Shown here: positions 33,951-45,462 of the stretch, piece by piece | Numbering within the stretch: the first letter of the stretch is position 1 | How the letters are laid out: each line of letters starts with the position of its first letter | Assembly (NCBI GenBank): GCA_905221605.1 | Contig: CAJNDS010000101.1 | Location: forward strand, 107,208-171,207 | Origin: Symbiodinium natans | Taxonomy: Eukaryota > Sar > Dinophyceae > Suessiales > Symbiodiniaceae | Length of the DNA: 64,000 bases | Reading direction: 5' to 3' | The notes under the pieces: generated by a model | Database searches by the model: none | What the model saw: the letters and a program-made list of their open reading frames with translations, nothing else | Told to the model about the DNA's origin: nothing | Position numbers and translations under genes: made by a program

Positions 33951-33997
33951 TGTGTGTGTGTGTGTGTGGGCCACACTCTCTCTCTCTCTCTCTCTCG

Positions 33998-34030
<33 letters not shown>
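33951..34030. repeat. (GT)n followed by (CT)n microsatellite
   Basis: A short GT run at 33951-33967 is followed by a CT run of about 54 bp with two CTCG interruptions. It follows a possible exon near 33837-33895 reading CVQELRRHIGQRLLDSP. Confidence 0.95.
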
Positions 34031-34211
34031 AGTGGAGCTTCTATGTTTGTGAGTTGTAATAACAGGAGCATCGCTTCGAAAGGCTCGGCGGCCGGTTCTT
34101 ACATCACGGTGTCCCGCCTGCACTCATCTGTACTTTGCATTTCAAAGCTACTAAATGCGGCAACTCGGTGCCCAATACACCCATATATAGTCCCATGAAC
34201 CCTACCAGCAG

Positions 34212-34790
34212 GTTCGTTCAAAACGCAAAAACATCATCAGAGGCGGTCCCACTGATCAGCTCAAGGAGCGGAAGTGGAATCGTCTCTTCGATTCCGTCGA
34301 CAGCGATCACAATGAGAAGATCTCGTGCCTTGGCATATGCGTTCGACCAAAGACATCCAAATATAATGTTAAGGCATTTAATGCATGTTAATGCTACATG
34401 GCCGCCTCGGCCTGGGCCTGCCCATGTTTAGGCACTGGGAGGAAGCAGTGCGGACGGTGTGGGGGGGGAGGAGGGAGGGAGGGGCGGGAGGGGGAGGGGG
34501 GTTTGAAGGTGGGGTACCTGCTTTATGCTCCCCATACGCCTATGGCTGGAGGCCTTGGCAGGTTCAGTGAAGCCTTTAACCTGCCCAAGTGTCTTATTGG
34601 CACGCTGCATGCCTTGTGAGGATGGAAGAGTGGTGGAAGGCCATGGAGGATGACTGCAATGTTGAGCTCAGGGAACTCTTCCAATTCGAAAATGTCAAAA
34701 TGAAGAAGCTCGTGCAAAAGCTGCCACGCATCTGCAATGTGATGGAAGAAGAGGCATTGCAATTTGTCCTCAACCTTGGCACTGACTAGA
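34212..34790 (+). CDS. EF-hand-containing gene, two exons
   Basis: Exon 34212-34332 (acceptor GCAG|GTT, donor CTTG|GC) reads KRKNIIRGGPTDQLKERKWN and then RLFDSVDSDHNEKISCL. The loop D-S-D-H-N-E-K-I-S-C-L ends at the splice site with the first base of the twelfth codon (G), so the required Glu could be completed by the next exon. A second segment, about 34618-34789, reads MEEWWKAMEDDCNVELRELF, then KMKKLVQKLPRICNVMEEE, before TAG. EF-hands with this spacing occur in dinoflagellate calcium sensors and ion channels, but no other domain is visible here. Confidence 0.55.
34457..34502. repeat. G-rich tract
   Basis: Runs of 3-8 G separated by single A, C or T over about 45 bp, lying between the two exons of the EF-hand gene. 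Confidence 0.85.
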
Positions 34791-35062
34791 CCTGATATTG
34801 ATCTGAGCTTCCCGCACCGGCCAAGCATAGCATCAGGTTCAAAAGCTCTGTCCACGCAGAAGCAGAGAGTTCCTTATCCCGGGAAGACTTTGTGCTGGCT
34901 TGCAGGACCTGGGGAGGCGTAGCTTTGCAGGGGACAAGTCGTGCAGAGCGTCGTAGGACATGATGAGCTGAGTGCCCAGGATGGCAGAGCAGGATGAGCT
35001 TATGTGGCACTTCGTGTACATGATCGCAGACCACGAGATGGAGAGCGCAGACGATAGGACCC

Positions 35063-35300
35063 TTGGCTGCAAAACGTAGGCTGTGGAGTCGAAGTTTTCG
35101 ATGGCGCTCGGTGGCAACAGCGAGCGCCTGTGCAAGGTCCGCTGGAAGGTCCGGTGCAACAACCAAAGAAGACCTGGTGGCATCGATTGTAAATTGGAAC
35201 AGCACCCTGACTGCATGGATACGAGCCCAATTCACCACAGTTCACACCAATGCTTCGGCAACCATCTCGACCTCTGACTGTAAGCCTCACGACCCTTCAC
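35063..35300 (+). CDS. weak exon-like segment
   Basis: One + frame reads VESKFSMALGGNSERLCKVR then KVRCNNQRRPGG over about 35080-35175; another, partly overlapping, reads LVASIVNWNSTLTAWI. Both cannot be right. It follows the EF-hand gene on the same strand. No family recognised. Confidence 0.25.
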
Positions 35301-36119
35301 GAAGCGGAAGGACACAACATTGAAGAGGGCTTGGAAAAGGAGCCGCACCTGCTTGGAAGTTCAGCACACAGATTCAACATGTGAACCTTGCATCCAGGAG
35401 CATAGCATCTTTGCGACCTATTCAGATCACTTGGGCAGCTCGTCCGTGCTTGCGACATCTACAGAATCCTGGGATACTTTCGTGTGTCCCTTTGTGCCTT
35501 AACTGTCCGAGGTGTCTGGAAGAGGCTTTCGCAAAGTCCCTTGGAGGCCGAGAGAGTTCACAAATCTGAATTCAGTTTCCTCTTGGGTGCTTGTAACGGG
35601 ATCACCCCTATATCGCGTAAACCCCCATGGGTGCCTTAGTTGCAAAAATTTTGCACTCCTCCCACGTGCAGGCCTGGAGCAAGCATTGTGCTGGTATCCG
35701 AAGGCGCCTGAAGGAGATCGAGGAGGCATCTTCCATGCGTGGATGTAAACCGCGAATCTCAAGGCCGTGGCCTTTGACCCGCATTTGCCAAGGCAGTGCA
35801 GAGCCAGGATTTTGTGTATCTTCCCGGGTGCGATGACACAGAGGAGGCATTGGCTGCGGCATCGCACGTCTGCCAGTGGTCATCCTGCCTTCAGTGGCGC
35901 TCGGTCCTGATATATGGATGCCAGCATTTGCCTCTAAGCAGAGGTGCTGAGGGGGTCATTCTCTGAGCAGCTCTTTGTCAAAGTGGCTTTCAGCAAAAGC
36001 AAGAGCACCCTGGCCCGCAAGTCTCTCTCTGTGTGCTTGACTTGAGTCTAGCCGGGAATATCGAGTTCACTCCTTCCGTTTAAGGCTTCAAGAATCCCCC
36101 AAGTCCTATCAGCTATCTT
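35301..36119. other. no supported gene
   Basis: Overlapping short frames on both strands at 35.5-35.9 kb shadow one another and contain no family motif. I see nothing else. Confidence 0.35.
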
Positions 36120-36290
36120 ATATGCCTTTGTCGCTTTTGCTGGTTGTGGTTTGGGACTTTGCTTCCAATATTCGACGAGACCGAGGCCGGCAGGATGTGG
36201 CGATCTTCACCCAGCTCATCCTCCTACAGTGCCACGTCATGGAGAGCTCATGCAACAGTTTCGGAGTTGTCGTGGACACTGCTTAATGTT
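36120..36290 (+). CDS. unrecognised exon-like segment
   Basis: The frame reads VVWDFASNIRRDRGRQDVAI, then FTQLILLQCHVMESSCNSFG, before a stop near 36285. Third positions are G/C-rich and the other frames lower in quality. Helical; no family recognised. Confidence 0.35.
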
Positions 36291-36788
36291 GAAACATGAT
36301 CATCATGACACGCCGAGACTTACAGTTTTGTTCACGAAGCTATCTGAAACCCTAAAGTTGCACCTGCCCATGCAAGCCCTCCGAAAAGCAGGAGTCGGTC
36401 TGGAGATCACTCTTCCCAAAGCGCTGTCAGCAGGCGTGCTGCGTCAGATGTGGGAACGTGTATTGTGTTTGATGCAAGATTTTTTTGGGTTGAGGACGTG
36501 TTCATGCGTTTTTGCCCCCAACGGTGTAGAGGCCACACGTGAAGTCGTGGAGCAGCGACGGCCTCAGGCTGATCAGTAGACTTCAATTAACACACTCGAC
36601 ACATCTCAACACAGAACACATGAACCCCTGAAGCCCTACAGCAACAGAATCTGCGCAGCCCTCATGACCCAGGTGTCCAGACCTTTGGTTGGGCATCGAC
36701 TACGTCTTCAGCAAGCACAGTGAGCGCAGTTCTCGTGCCATTTTCTTCTCTCCACAGGCGGGGTTTAGAGCCTTGAGCCCTTGAGGGC

Positions 36789-37226
36789 TTGTTAGGGCTT
36801 ATGTGGAGCGCTCACGATTCTGGCACGCTGCATGTGCATCAGGGATTCCAGAAGTGGAGAAACTCTGACAAGTGGAGAGAAATCTCGGATCGGCAGTCCG
36901 GTTCTCAGAAGTCTGAGGAATGGAAAGCTTCGATCTCTGGAATGAATCTTGACAGTGACCCAGTCCAAGCTACAGGGAGACTCTTCATCAACGAGCATGC
37001 CAAGAGAGTAGATCGACCGTTGGCAGCTCATTTTCGAGATGTCTGGCCTGTCAAGCTGGTGCTATCAAAGTTGAAAGATCTCACATTTCCTTGGTGTCAT
37101 CTTGTCTGCCCTGGCTTTCAGGAAAGCGATTGCGGAACACGAGAAGTCGTCCAAGTTGCCACCGATGAGGTAGGGAGCTTTGTTTTCTGGCAGCCGTCTT
37201 TGAGTATCCCGAGCACGTCCATGTAA
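36789..37226 (+). CDS. unrecognised exons
   Basis: The best-supported element is a short exon at about 37120-37165 between TTTCAG and GTAGGG, reading KAIAEHEKSSKLPPM. A longer 145-codon open frame covers the interval in another phase (QGFQKWRNSDKWREISDRQS and onward); it has no family motif, and an exon plus intron reading is equally possible. Confidence 0.3.
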   Translation: MLGLMWSAHDSGTLHVHQGFQKWRNSDKWREISDRQSGSQKSEEWKASISGMNLDSDPVQATGRLFINEHAKRVDRPLAAHFRDVWPVKLVLSKLKDLTFPWCHLVCPGFQESDCGTREVVQVATDEVGSFVFWQPSLSIPSTSM

Positions 37227-38135
37227 AACATTTCTGAAATCGGAGGCTGACACGCAGCCCTTTGTACCTCGGCAAGCCGATCATCTCTGCAGCCAGCAGT
37301 CAGAGGCTGTGATCCAGCAGCCTTGACTGTAAGTCCTCATATCCTCCTATGCCTGGTTCGCAACTAAACATGGGCAGGATGATGCAGTCCGAAGCGGAAG
37401 TCATCAAACTAACTCCGACATCCTTGGGCACGGAAGCGCGAGCAATATGTCCCCAACCAGTTGCAAGGCCCGGGGTGCTCGTTCTGAAGTGTCATAATCT
37501 TGTTGCAATGCTTTCCAAACTGTCCGGTCGTTGAGGCTGACACCTCCCCAAAGCAGCCCGAGACTACGATGGCCCATCAGCTCTCGCGGGGACTTGAAGC
37601 GGTGACCAGCCCCCACATCGGAACAGCATAGACATGGCTCCATCAGCCTTTTGTCTCGTGAGCTTCTAGATTCTTGAACTGTCAACCTTAAACTCCGAAC
37701 TTTAACAATCATGCATACGCAAGTGTCGCGAAATGTTGTAAAAACGACCTGGTGAGGTACACCAGCCCCATACGCCAACCTATTGGCGTGACTTGTGTCA
37801 GACCGTCTACCCTGCCAAGTACCCTGCCAATCTGTTTGCACCGGCGGCTGAGGAGGCAATCTCGGCTGTGATTGCATCGTGTCTGATACGTCCGGTTGTG
37901 CGGGCATCTTCTGTTTCATTAGACTTTGGCAGAAGCTTGACAACTGTTTGCTGGCTACCCGCTCCACATTGGTCTGCCCTTTTCCGCTTGCAGGTGCGTA
38001 GATGGAGAGAAAACACTCAGGAACACGCACTGGACGACTCTTCGCTGCAACGAGCTCGATGCCCGCACAAGTCAGCATGACAGCTGCTCCTGGCATGCAT
38101 ACGCACAGTTTCCCTGAAGGCCGGAAGCTATTTGC

Positions 38136-38358
38136 AGGCAGATGCTGCTATACATCTCCAGTGTGAAGTGTTGGACAAGCGGGGCGTCCTGGCTACTAGT
38201 CCAGAAGGAAAGGCACTCAGACTCTCTTCGAAATACTTGCAACGTTGTACTCAAGTAAGCGATGTGGAGCTTTGCGTCCTGGAAGAAGGACCTTGCCGAG
38301 AGTTCCAAGATGTTCTTGCCGCTTTCACTGGCTACCGTCCAGAAGACCTTTGCGTGCA
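38136..38358 (+). CDS. unrecognised exon, 74 codons
   Basis: After TTTGCAG, the frame reads ADAAIHLQCEVLDKRGVLAT, SPEGKALRLSSKYLQRCTQ, VSDVELCVLEEGPCREFQDV and LAAFTGYRPEDLCVQ, up to a GC donor (CAG|GCATGC). Composition is good throughout, and the acceptor and donor are consistent with other introns in the window. No family is recognised. AT-rich non-coding DNA begins immediately downstream. Confidence 0.5.
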
Positions 38359-38398
38359 GGCATGCAGAGTCGGCATATGCAGCTTAGGGCTTACATGG

Positions 38399-39605
38399 AA
38401 AATCGCTAGCGATTTTAAATCGGATTTAGAATCACGAGCCAAATCGTGAGCGATTTGGAATGTGGTTGTGTAGGCTGAAGAGGACACGATTTTCTTGACT
38501 AGGTTTGGGCAAGTAGCAGCAAGGCTTTTTCCAGAGGCGCACGGTTTTTTCCGGTATATATTTTGAATTTTTTCCGAGAGAAAACGACGCTTTCGACTTC
38601 AGATTGTTTTGGGGGAAGGGCTAACCTCGCGCACTTGCCCAAGTTTTGGAGCCTTTTTTCTTAAGTTTGTGACTGTGGGAAGCTTGTTTTCTGTTTTTTA
38701 GCCAGGCCAAAACCACGTTTTGGTTTGAGGTCTGATGGTCGTTCGCAAACACGTCTTCACGGTTTTCCGGATACAGTGCATATTATCATTTTTTGAAGTT
38801 TACGGGTTTTTGGCTGCATCATAGGTTGCGAAGATTTGTGCCCGCGGTCTTGCATGTTGTAGAATCAAGCAAAAACGCTGTAGCTAGCAGTGTTTGCGGC
38901 ATGTTCGCCAAAAAAGAATGAATAGTTAGCGCGTCTGGTTGCGGAAACACCAAGCATACTCTTGCAATGTATTTCTATATGCAAGGCAAACACGCTGAAC
39001 ATTCCAGTGTTGTGGGCATGTTTGCAGAAGGTTCGTGACAGAGCACGTTGTATAGAGGAGCCAAAACGCTGTAAATACCGGTGTTTTGGGCATGGCTAGG
39101 AACATGGTCGCAACCAACCCCCGCCCCCCATCCCCCACCCCTCCACCCCCCCGATCCGTGAAGAACAGCGAAGCACCTGAAAACAAGCAAAACCTGCGGG
39201 TCAATTGGTTGTGCGTTGGCTTAGACCAGGCTCCAAACAGCCCCCCGAAGAGGCTTCGGCAAAATGCCTTCCCCAGCGATGAACACCCCTTGCCTGGGGA
39301 CCAGTGCCTGATGACCAAAAGCCCCCAAGCCGCAAAAACATCAACTACTTGAGGCCGAAACCCTGCAAACTCGAAACCGAGATAGGGAGGGAGCAGTGCT
39401 GCTTTGGAGGCCTACCAAGACGTGTACAGTTGCATCCCGCAGCGCCCACATATAAGCAGCGCGTAAGCAACTTACACGGCGATTTGGATCTTCTGTTAGC
39501 GGCTCAAAACCCAAATCGTGCTATTTGTGATTTGGGCATGTTTCCACAAGTAATTTTGGGGTTGCGAGTCCAAATCGCTAGCTCTTTGCGATTTGTGGTT
39601 TGGCC
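38399..39605. repeat. AT-rich block bounded by CAAATCG hairpins
   Basis: The left edge holds a perfect 18 bp palindrome, AAAATCGCTAGCGATTTT (38399-38416), and a second hairpin, CCAAATCG-TGAG-CGATTTGG (about 38440-38459). The right edge holds GCGATTTGG paired with CCAAATCGTGC (39479-39520) and CAAATCGC paired with GCGATTTG (about 39572-39596). Inside are three degenerate copies of a roughly 40 bp motif, ACGCTGtA followed by a GTGTT core and GGCATG, at about 38875, 38989 and 39066. No coding frame is seen. It resembles a non-autonomous mobile element with structured ends, but no target-site duplication was identified. Confidence 0.5.
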
Positions 39606-40439
39606 TTCTAATTACATAGGGAGAGCCACGAGTGCAATAAAGCCTGCATGGCTTGTTCTAAGGGCCGGTCATGGCCGGTCTCGTACCAGTTTCGTTCCTG
39701 TTGCCATGCATGTGTTCAGGATAATCTCAATGCGATACTTGTAGTGATTATAATTGTAAGAGTCAACAAGTCTGAGACAGTGCCATGCACGATGCATTGA
39801 GTCTGGGCTTGTCTAGGCGATGGGATGTGTCCGTCCTGACACAGACGTGATTGTGCTGAAGGCAGAAGGGCACGGGACAGCCCCAAACCACTGCAAGCAA
39901 TGCAGCAAGCGGAACACTGAAGGCAGATGGTCAGCAGAAGTGCGATGTCAGGCAGAAATCTGCCCGGCGAATACCTCCATTCGGGAATTCCGCGCCATGC
40001 AACAGAGGTTGACGCTCGGAGGCTTTTAGGCTTGAATGCTGTACTGAAGGCAGGCATGGGTTCAAGATCAGAATGCGACTTTTCAAGATCAAGGCATTTG
40101 ATCAAGACTGCAGAGAGCTCGAGAGAGTTCTTCCAAAAGTTCCCCGCCAATGGTCACGTGCTCAGTTACGTCAATGCGAGAGCAGGTTCAGGGGGAATAG
40201 AATCCACACCTTGCATGGTGTGAGGCGATATTCATGTGAGCACCAGCTGCTGCATCGATAACCAGGGTGGACCATCGTCGACTGCGCCGCTCGGCCAACA
40301 TAGGTCAACTTCAGAAGCAAGCCTCCTGTGATGCAGTGCTTTTTGTTTCTTTTGCAGGTTAGCAGGCTGCCGGAGCTATTCTCATCTCGCTGCCCGCATG
40401 GCCACTGGCTCGTGGTTAGTAATCCAGCGACTGTCGTAT
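39606..40439. other. mostly non-coding, weak exon
   Basis: A + strand frame near 40085-40222 reads HLIKTAESSREFFQKFPANG then HVLSYVNARAGSGG. It is not distinctive enough to call a gene. The rest shows no signal. Confidence 0.3.
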
Positions 40440-41455
40440 GGAAAATCAGATCGTAAGGACATCTTGGAGCCCGCAGATGTCGTGGACAGCTTGCCCTCGG
40501 AACCTAAGCTGCTCTTGCGGATAGGCTGGCCTTGCTAGATTGCTCGCTGTGATCGGATGTTCGAGCCATTGTCGTTGTCGCAAGATGGTTAAATTCGGGA
40601 GGGTTCTCTGTACAGACACTTTTTGCATCTGTGGATTTCTGATAGGACTGATAGGAGGAAGCCCCCAACCAAAAAATCGAGTGACACTTGAAAAAGAATC
40701 CCAAATGAGGACCGGGTCCAAGAAGTGCTGAGCCAGCTATCACTGCTGGGGCTACCGGAACAAGTGCAGGCGCGCCTTCAGCCTTCAGCGCTTGGCACAC
40801 TGGCAAAGCACCAGCAGAGCTTGGGCTACCATGCAGCTAAGTTGATGCTAAGTTGCGTAGTTACATTTGGACACCAAAGCACATAAGCTGATTCTCCAGG
40901 ACGAACGGGCGAGCTGTTGCTTTGAAGGTGTTTAACAGTTTAACCCTCAACATACCTCAGCAGCACCTCCACTTAGAGCTCTTTACTTGGAATTCTGGCA
41001 AAGAGAGCTGGAAGATGTCAAAAACCGAAGCGAGACCTTGACGTCGGTAGTGCGGGAGCAGTGCCACGAAACTGGGAGCTCGTGGGATCAGCAGCACTCC
41101 GCAGCCATGTTGTGCGTCCTAGCTTGCATCGATGGGTTTAGGACTTAGGGTCACACCTGTGCCAGGTGCTTCGGGGTGCATCTGGCACTCGGCGACTTCA
41201 CTTCAACCTCCGCCCCCGAGTGGAGGCACCGACGCTGGAGGCGATGCTGTACACGTGCCGATTTTGTGTTCAAAGGGTCGGGCGCAGAATGCATGCGTAA
41301 CCTACTGTGCCTGTGCTTTACGCATCTGTGGAGACATGATACACGACGCGACGATCCAAGCATCATGAGCACCAATCTGTTGTTATCATCCTGACGCCAG
41401 GACATGCGGACACTGCAAACCGATCTTGTGGAGCTGGAAGCTCGAGGCATGTAAA
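40440..41455 (+). CDS. unrecognised helical/coiled-coil gene, exons
   Basis: Segments: about 40455-40522 (KDILEPADVVDSLPSEPKLL); about 40709-40835 (DRVQEVLSQLSLLGLPEQVQ, then HQQSLGYHAA); about 40982-41105 (YLEFWQRELEDVKNRSETLT, then VVREQCHETGSSWDQQ); and about 41400-41448 (acceptor GCCAG, DMRTLQTDLVELEAR, GC donor). All are + strand with coiled-coil character. They could belong to one gene that continues to 46.8 kb. No family recognised. Confidence 0.45.
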
Positions 41456-42064
41456 GCAGCTGTTTGTTTGTTCCACCATGTTCCACCTGTGCATGATCCG
41501 GCGAAATCTAGATGCCATCTAAATGCCTCACCATGTGGCTCTTTAGCTGTGAGCATGGCTGCCTTGTGAACACCGCTGACAGCTGAGAGAGTCCTTGTGC
41601 ACGAGAGAGATGCATCTGCCCGTGGCTAGGCTTGCCCCATCTTCTTGGAAACTCCATGGTCCGCTGCCAGGACGTTTAGAAACGACTTCTGGGATTCTTA
41701 GACTTGTGCTTCAGCACTCAAGGAGACTAATGACCCTATGCAACCCAATGCCGACTCTTGCAGATTTCGCTGTAGTTGTGAGATGCTGCACCGCGCTGCG
41801 TGACGTTCGCTGTCTAAAGGTTGTCGAATCCACTCTGCATCATCTTCCTGCCGCTCCTGCTTGCAACTCGGCCAAGAGAAGCACTTGATCGAAGCACCGG
41901 GGCTGCCTCAGCCTAGCATCTACAAACCAAGCAGGGGCAGCTGCTCAGCTACTCAGCAGAATCGTGTTCAGAATCAGTACTTTAGCAACGTGCAGCAACC
42001 ATCCTCAAAGCTTGTGTACACAGTTATGCATATTGGTTCACTTACATAAAGCATTCTGGCTTAT

Positions 42065-42130
42065 TCATATATATATATACTATACTATACTATGCACGGG
42101 TATGTGTATATATATATACATACATATACC
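42065..42130. repeat. TA-rich microsatellite
   Basis: Two TA runs (42066-42079 and 42106-42118) flank ACTAT repeats and a short unique stretch. Confidence 0.9.
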
Positions 42131-42239
42131 TCTGCATGTACGGATGCAGGCATGTATGCTTACATACATATGCACAGAATCACGAACTTCGGCGCAGTCC
42201 AGCACGTTGAGGTGGCAACTCCACGCTGCTCCGCTGCCA

Positions 42240-42620
42240 CCTGGACATTACAGATGAGAGCGGCTGGCTCCATCAGCATGGAGGCCAGAATCGCCAGCAT
42301 GATCGCGTCTGCAAGCACTGCACACATGCTGTAGGGTCCTATTTACTGGCACTGGGGGACGGCAAGAGTCAACAACTCCAGCCCTAGTTCATGGCATGGC
42401 TGGGAACTGTTATGGCTGGATGTCGGTGAAGCGAAGCGTTAACCCAAGCGATTATCAAGGCACTCTTTGACCAAGGTCATCGTTGTGCTTCCGAATTTGT
42501 CCACATCCTGAAGAAGATTGCGTCGCACTACAACCTGATGAGCCTGGAATTTAAAAATGTCCGAATGTGGCAGCTGAAGTCGAAGAAAGAACCTCGGCAC
42601 AGTGGTCAGCCATTAGTATG
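42240..42620 (+). CDS. unrecognised exons
   Basis: About 42253-42330 (after TTACAG) reads MRAAGSISMEARIASMIASA. About 42430-42600 reads EALTQAIIKALFDQGHRCAS and EFVHILKKIASHYNLMSLEF. Both are helical with acceptable composition. Possibly exons of the same gene as the 40.4-41.4 kb segments. Confidence 0.35.
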
Positions 42621-43999
42621 AACGGCCTGTACTGCTCATGTGACAATGCGCACACATGAAGCTGCAGTATCAATACTTGACCAAGGACTACACCATGGAC
42701 TTTCAGGTCTTAGCACCGATTTCCGCGGAATCCCGCGGCTGTCCTCCATTAACAAGCGTTGCTTTGCGCAGGTTGTTTTTGCAGCCTGGGGCTAGAAGCT
42801 GCGCATAATCAGGTACGATTCATCAGCTCATCTGGTCTCTTCATCAGAAAGGCCTTGCTGACTGGGCTGCTGTCGAGCTCAGGCTGCAGAAAGGAGACTC
42901 ATCTCCCCCACCGCAGTTTGAGCGCACACGACATACCTTCGCCCAACGGCCTGCTTCCTAGCCATAGCCTGGCTTCGGACCTGATACCCGCCGGTGCATG
43001 AAACGATGCCAACAAACGTGAACAAGAAACAAAGGGCCGTAATGCACCAAGGGTCTGCATATCCTCCATTCGACACGGTTTGGACTGGCGATCCTGGTAG
43101 AGAGGTTGAACAGGGTTGGCAGTGTCTATCATGGTGCCAATCGGTTAAAGGTCGGGCCACTGTGTTCCACCCAGAAATCTGCTTGCGGATGTTGCATGCC
43201 CCCAATGATTGTTAAGGATGCAAGTGAAGCCATCTTCAGGCGCCGTGCTTGCACAGTGCGGGAGTTATGTTGTGCTTGTGTCGTTAGGTTTTCTGCAAGC
43301 TCTGTGTCGTTGCCACAAGGGGCGTGACTGTCAAACGGCCAGCTCGAGTTTTTGCGACCAGCAGCATCAACAGTGGCGAGTGCCACTCGTGGCAGCTCTC
43401 TCAACCAAGCCAGGAGTGGCTTGGCGGAAGACTCGTCATGGCTTTGATGCGTTGTTGTTTGTTTTGAAATCCTTTACCTTCCGTACACAGCTGAGGGAGT
43501 TGTTGTGGTGCCGCATGACACATCATGACGCCGAGGAGCAAGCAAGGCTTCATGGTCTGGGAAGAGCTCGAGGTGGTCGATCGGTTCGGAGCCATCCAGC
43601 GCAGCTTGGCAGTGCAGAGGGCCGCGCCTTCACTCGTCAAGCCCTGGAATGCTGGGGATGCATCCGGGATGCACGTTGTTAACGTGTTGTGCGCTGCAGG
43701 CAACGGTGCCACCCACCTGGTGGCATTGCTGGCGGACTGCAGCAAATTCAAACATGAGTGAGTGCAGTTGTACGATCCTCCCCTACTTGTCACAGTCACC
43801 ACACTCAGCTAGGAAACTATGCGAAGTTTCAAAGGTTGAATGCACGGTCCGCAGAATATTGAATAATGAATCTGAAATCATCATGTAAGTGCAGGACAGC
43901 CTACACGTCATCACTGGCATTGAATCGGCACGGGTGAGCATCCTCAACGTGTCACCAAGGCCAAACACGGATGTTCCGTTTTGTTTCTCGATTGAATTG
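42621..43999. other. no clearly supported exon
   Basis: Two frames compete at 43525-43690 on the + strand (one reading DAEEQARLHGLGRARGG, the other WEELEVVDRFGAIQRSLAVQ); neither can be preferred. No family motif elsewhere. Confidence 0.3.
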
Positions 44000-44640
44000 C
44001 TCGGATGTTGCTCTGGCTCGCTACATGTTCAACTCTCTGTAGGAGTGACCTTCCGAAGCGCCAGCCCCCGAGCACTTTTGCAGCTTCCCGCCCTACGCAG
44101 TCCATCACCGGAATGCGCCCGTTGCAGCCAGCCCAGGCACAGCATCAAGAGAAGGACCAGCGCCGCTTGGATGCACACCAGTTGCATCAAAATTCCGGAG
44201 GCTATATTATAGATTATATCATACATTTTATGTTATAGATTATATTAAAGTTTCGACATTCGAAATGGCGGGATGCAGCCAGGTTGGTGTACAGTGTGAA
44301 GCTCGAGATCGACTTCTCCAGCTGCGCAGGGCCACCTACTTCAGTAGCTTTTCGGTTTTGGAAGGGTGAGAGCCGCAGATGACCAGTTTTGCAATTCAGA
44401 AGGTACCACCTTGCAAATTCAACTTGAAAGATGAGAGTGTGCTCAAGCCTTGAAGCAAACCTCTAGCGACACGCGAGCAGGGTTGGCTGGACGGTTGGCC
44501 GAGGTCGCCCATGAGCAAAACTTGCGATCCGTCTTGGAAGCTACAAGCAACCTGCACAGCTTCTCGGCTCATGACCCCCGATGGTTGTTTCCTCAACACT
44601 GCCTGGGGTCGACTGCATGTTTGCCGACTCCACCTTTGTA
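44000..44640 (+). CDS. unrecognised coiled-coil exons
   Basis: About 44110-44190 reads PLQPAQAQHQEKDQRRLDAH. About 44448-44560 reads LKQTSSDTRAGLAGRLAEVA then HEQNLRSVLEATSNLH. Both are + strand and rich in Gln, Glu and Arg. No family recognised. Confidence 0.4.
44204..44249. repeat. AT-rich direct repeat
   Basis: TTATAGATTATAT occurs twice within 46 bp, the two copies separated by CATACATTTTATG. Confidence 0.85.
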
Positions 44641-45384
44641 GTCTGAACTTGAAACCTCATCACTGAGAATGCTGTTTGGCCTGTAACACAGACCAGTCTT
44701 CATAGATGTTCATAGTATAGCCTGTGCGGTAGCCTGGAGCAGTCACAGGTCAGAGGCAGGTGACGGGGGCCTGAGAGTTTAGGGCTAAGGGTTTCACGGC
44801 TTTTTCTGGAGCTTCCCGAGCTTCCATGAACCAGCCCAGGATAGCCCAGGAACGTACATTCGCTTTCCGATTTCTACAAGTTACCCTGGGAACCCCCAAA
44901 GGAAGGCTCGGGAATCTGGAAGGCTCTGACCACCCGGGACCCCTTGCCTCCGTGTTTAAGTACCATGCACGCACCATGCCCCTCAACTGCCCTAAACTTA
45001 CTCAAAGGAGGTGGGCGAACAATCAGCCCACCCACCCCCGCCCCCACCACTGTGGTTTTCTTTCTTAAGATTGTTCTGCCGCTCCACTTAGGCACTGCTG
45101 TGCTGCGGCGGTGGGGGCACTTGCCTTTCTTTCAGCAGTGTCTGAGCAAGCACTAGCCAGCATGTCGTGCCGGAGACGTCTATACTTGCCCATGTTTCCC
45201 ACCTCTGTCAACTGAGCAAGGTATTTCATCATCGGCGTCGCGCCTTGACATACACTAGTCAATGGGTGTTTCATGCAGGTGCTGAGTTCTTGAAGCTTGC
45301 CAGTACGTGCGGCTCACGCGGGCAAAGTGCGCCCTACTCTTATGTCCCGCGCTGAAAGGTTGTGCACGAAGCCCAGACCTGTGA

Positions 45385-45462
45385 CCAACGGGGTGAGAGG
45401 GAATGGAAGCTGGTGTCGCTCGAACGTGACCTTTTGGAACCTCAGCAGCTCCCTTGCACTTC
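45385..45462 (+). CDS. weak coiled-coil exon
   Basis: The frame reads GEREWKLVSLERDLLEPQQL and ends near a GG-rich stretch. Similar in character to the flanking coiled-coil exons. Boundaries uncertain. Confidence 0.3.
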
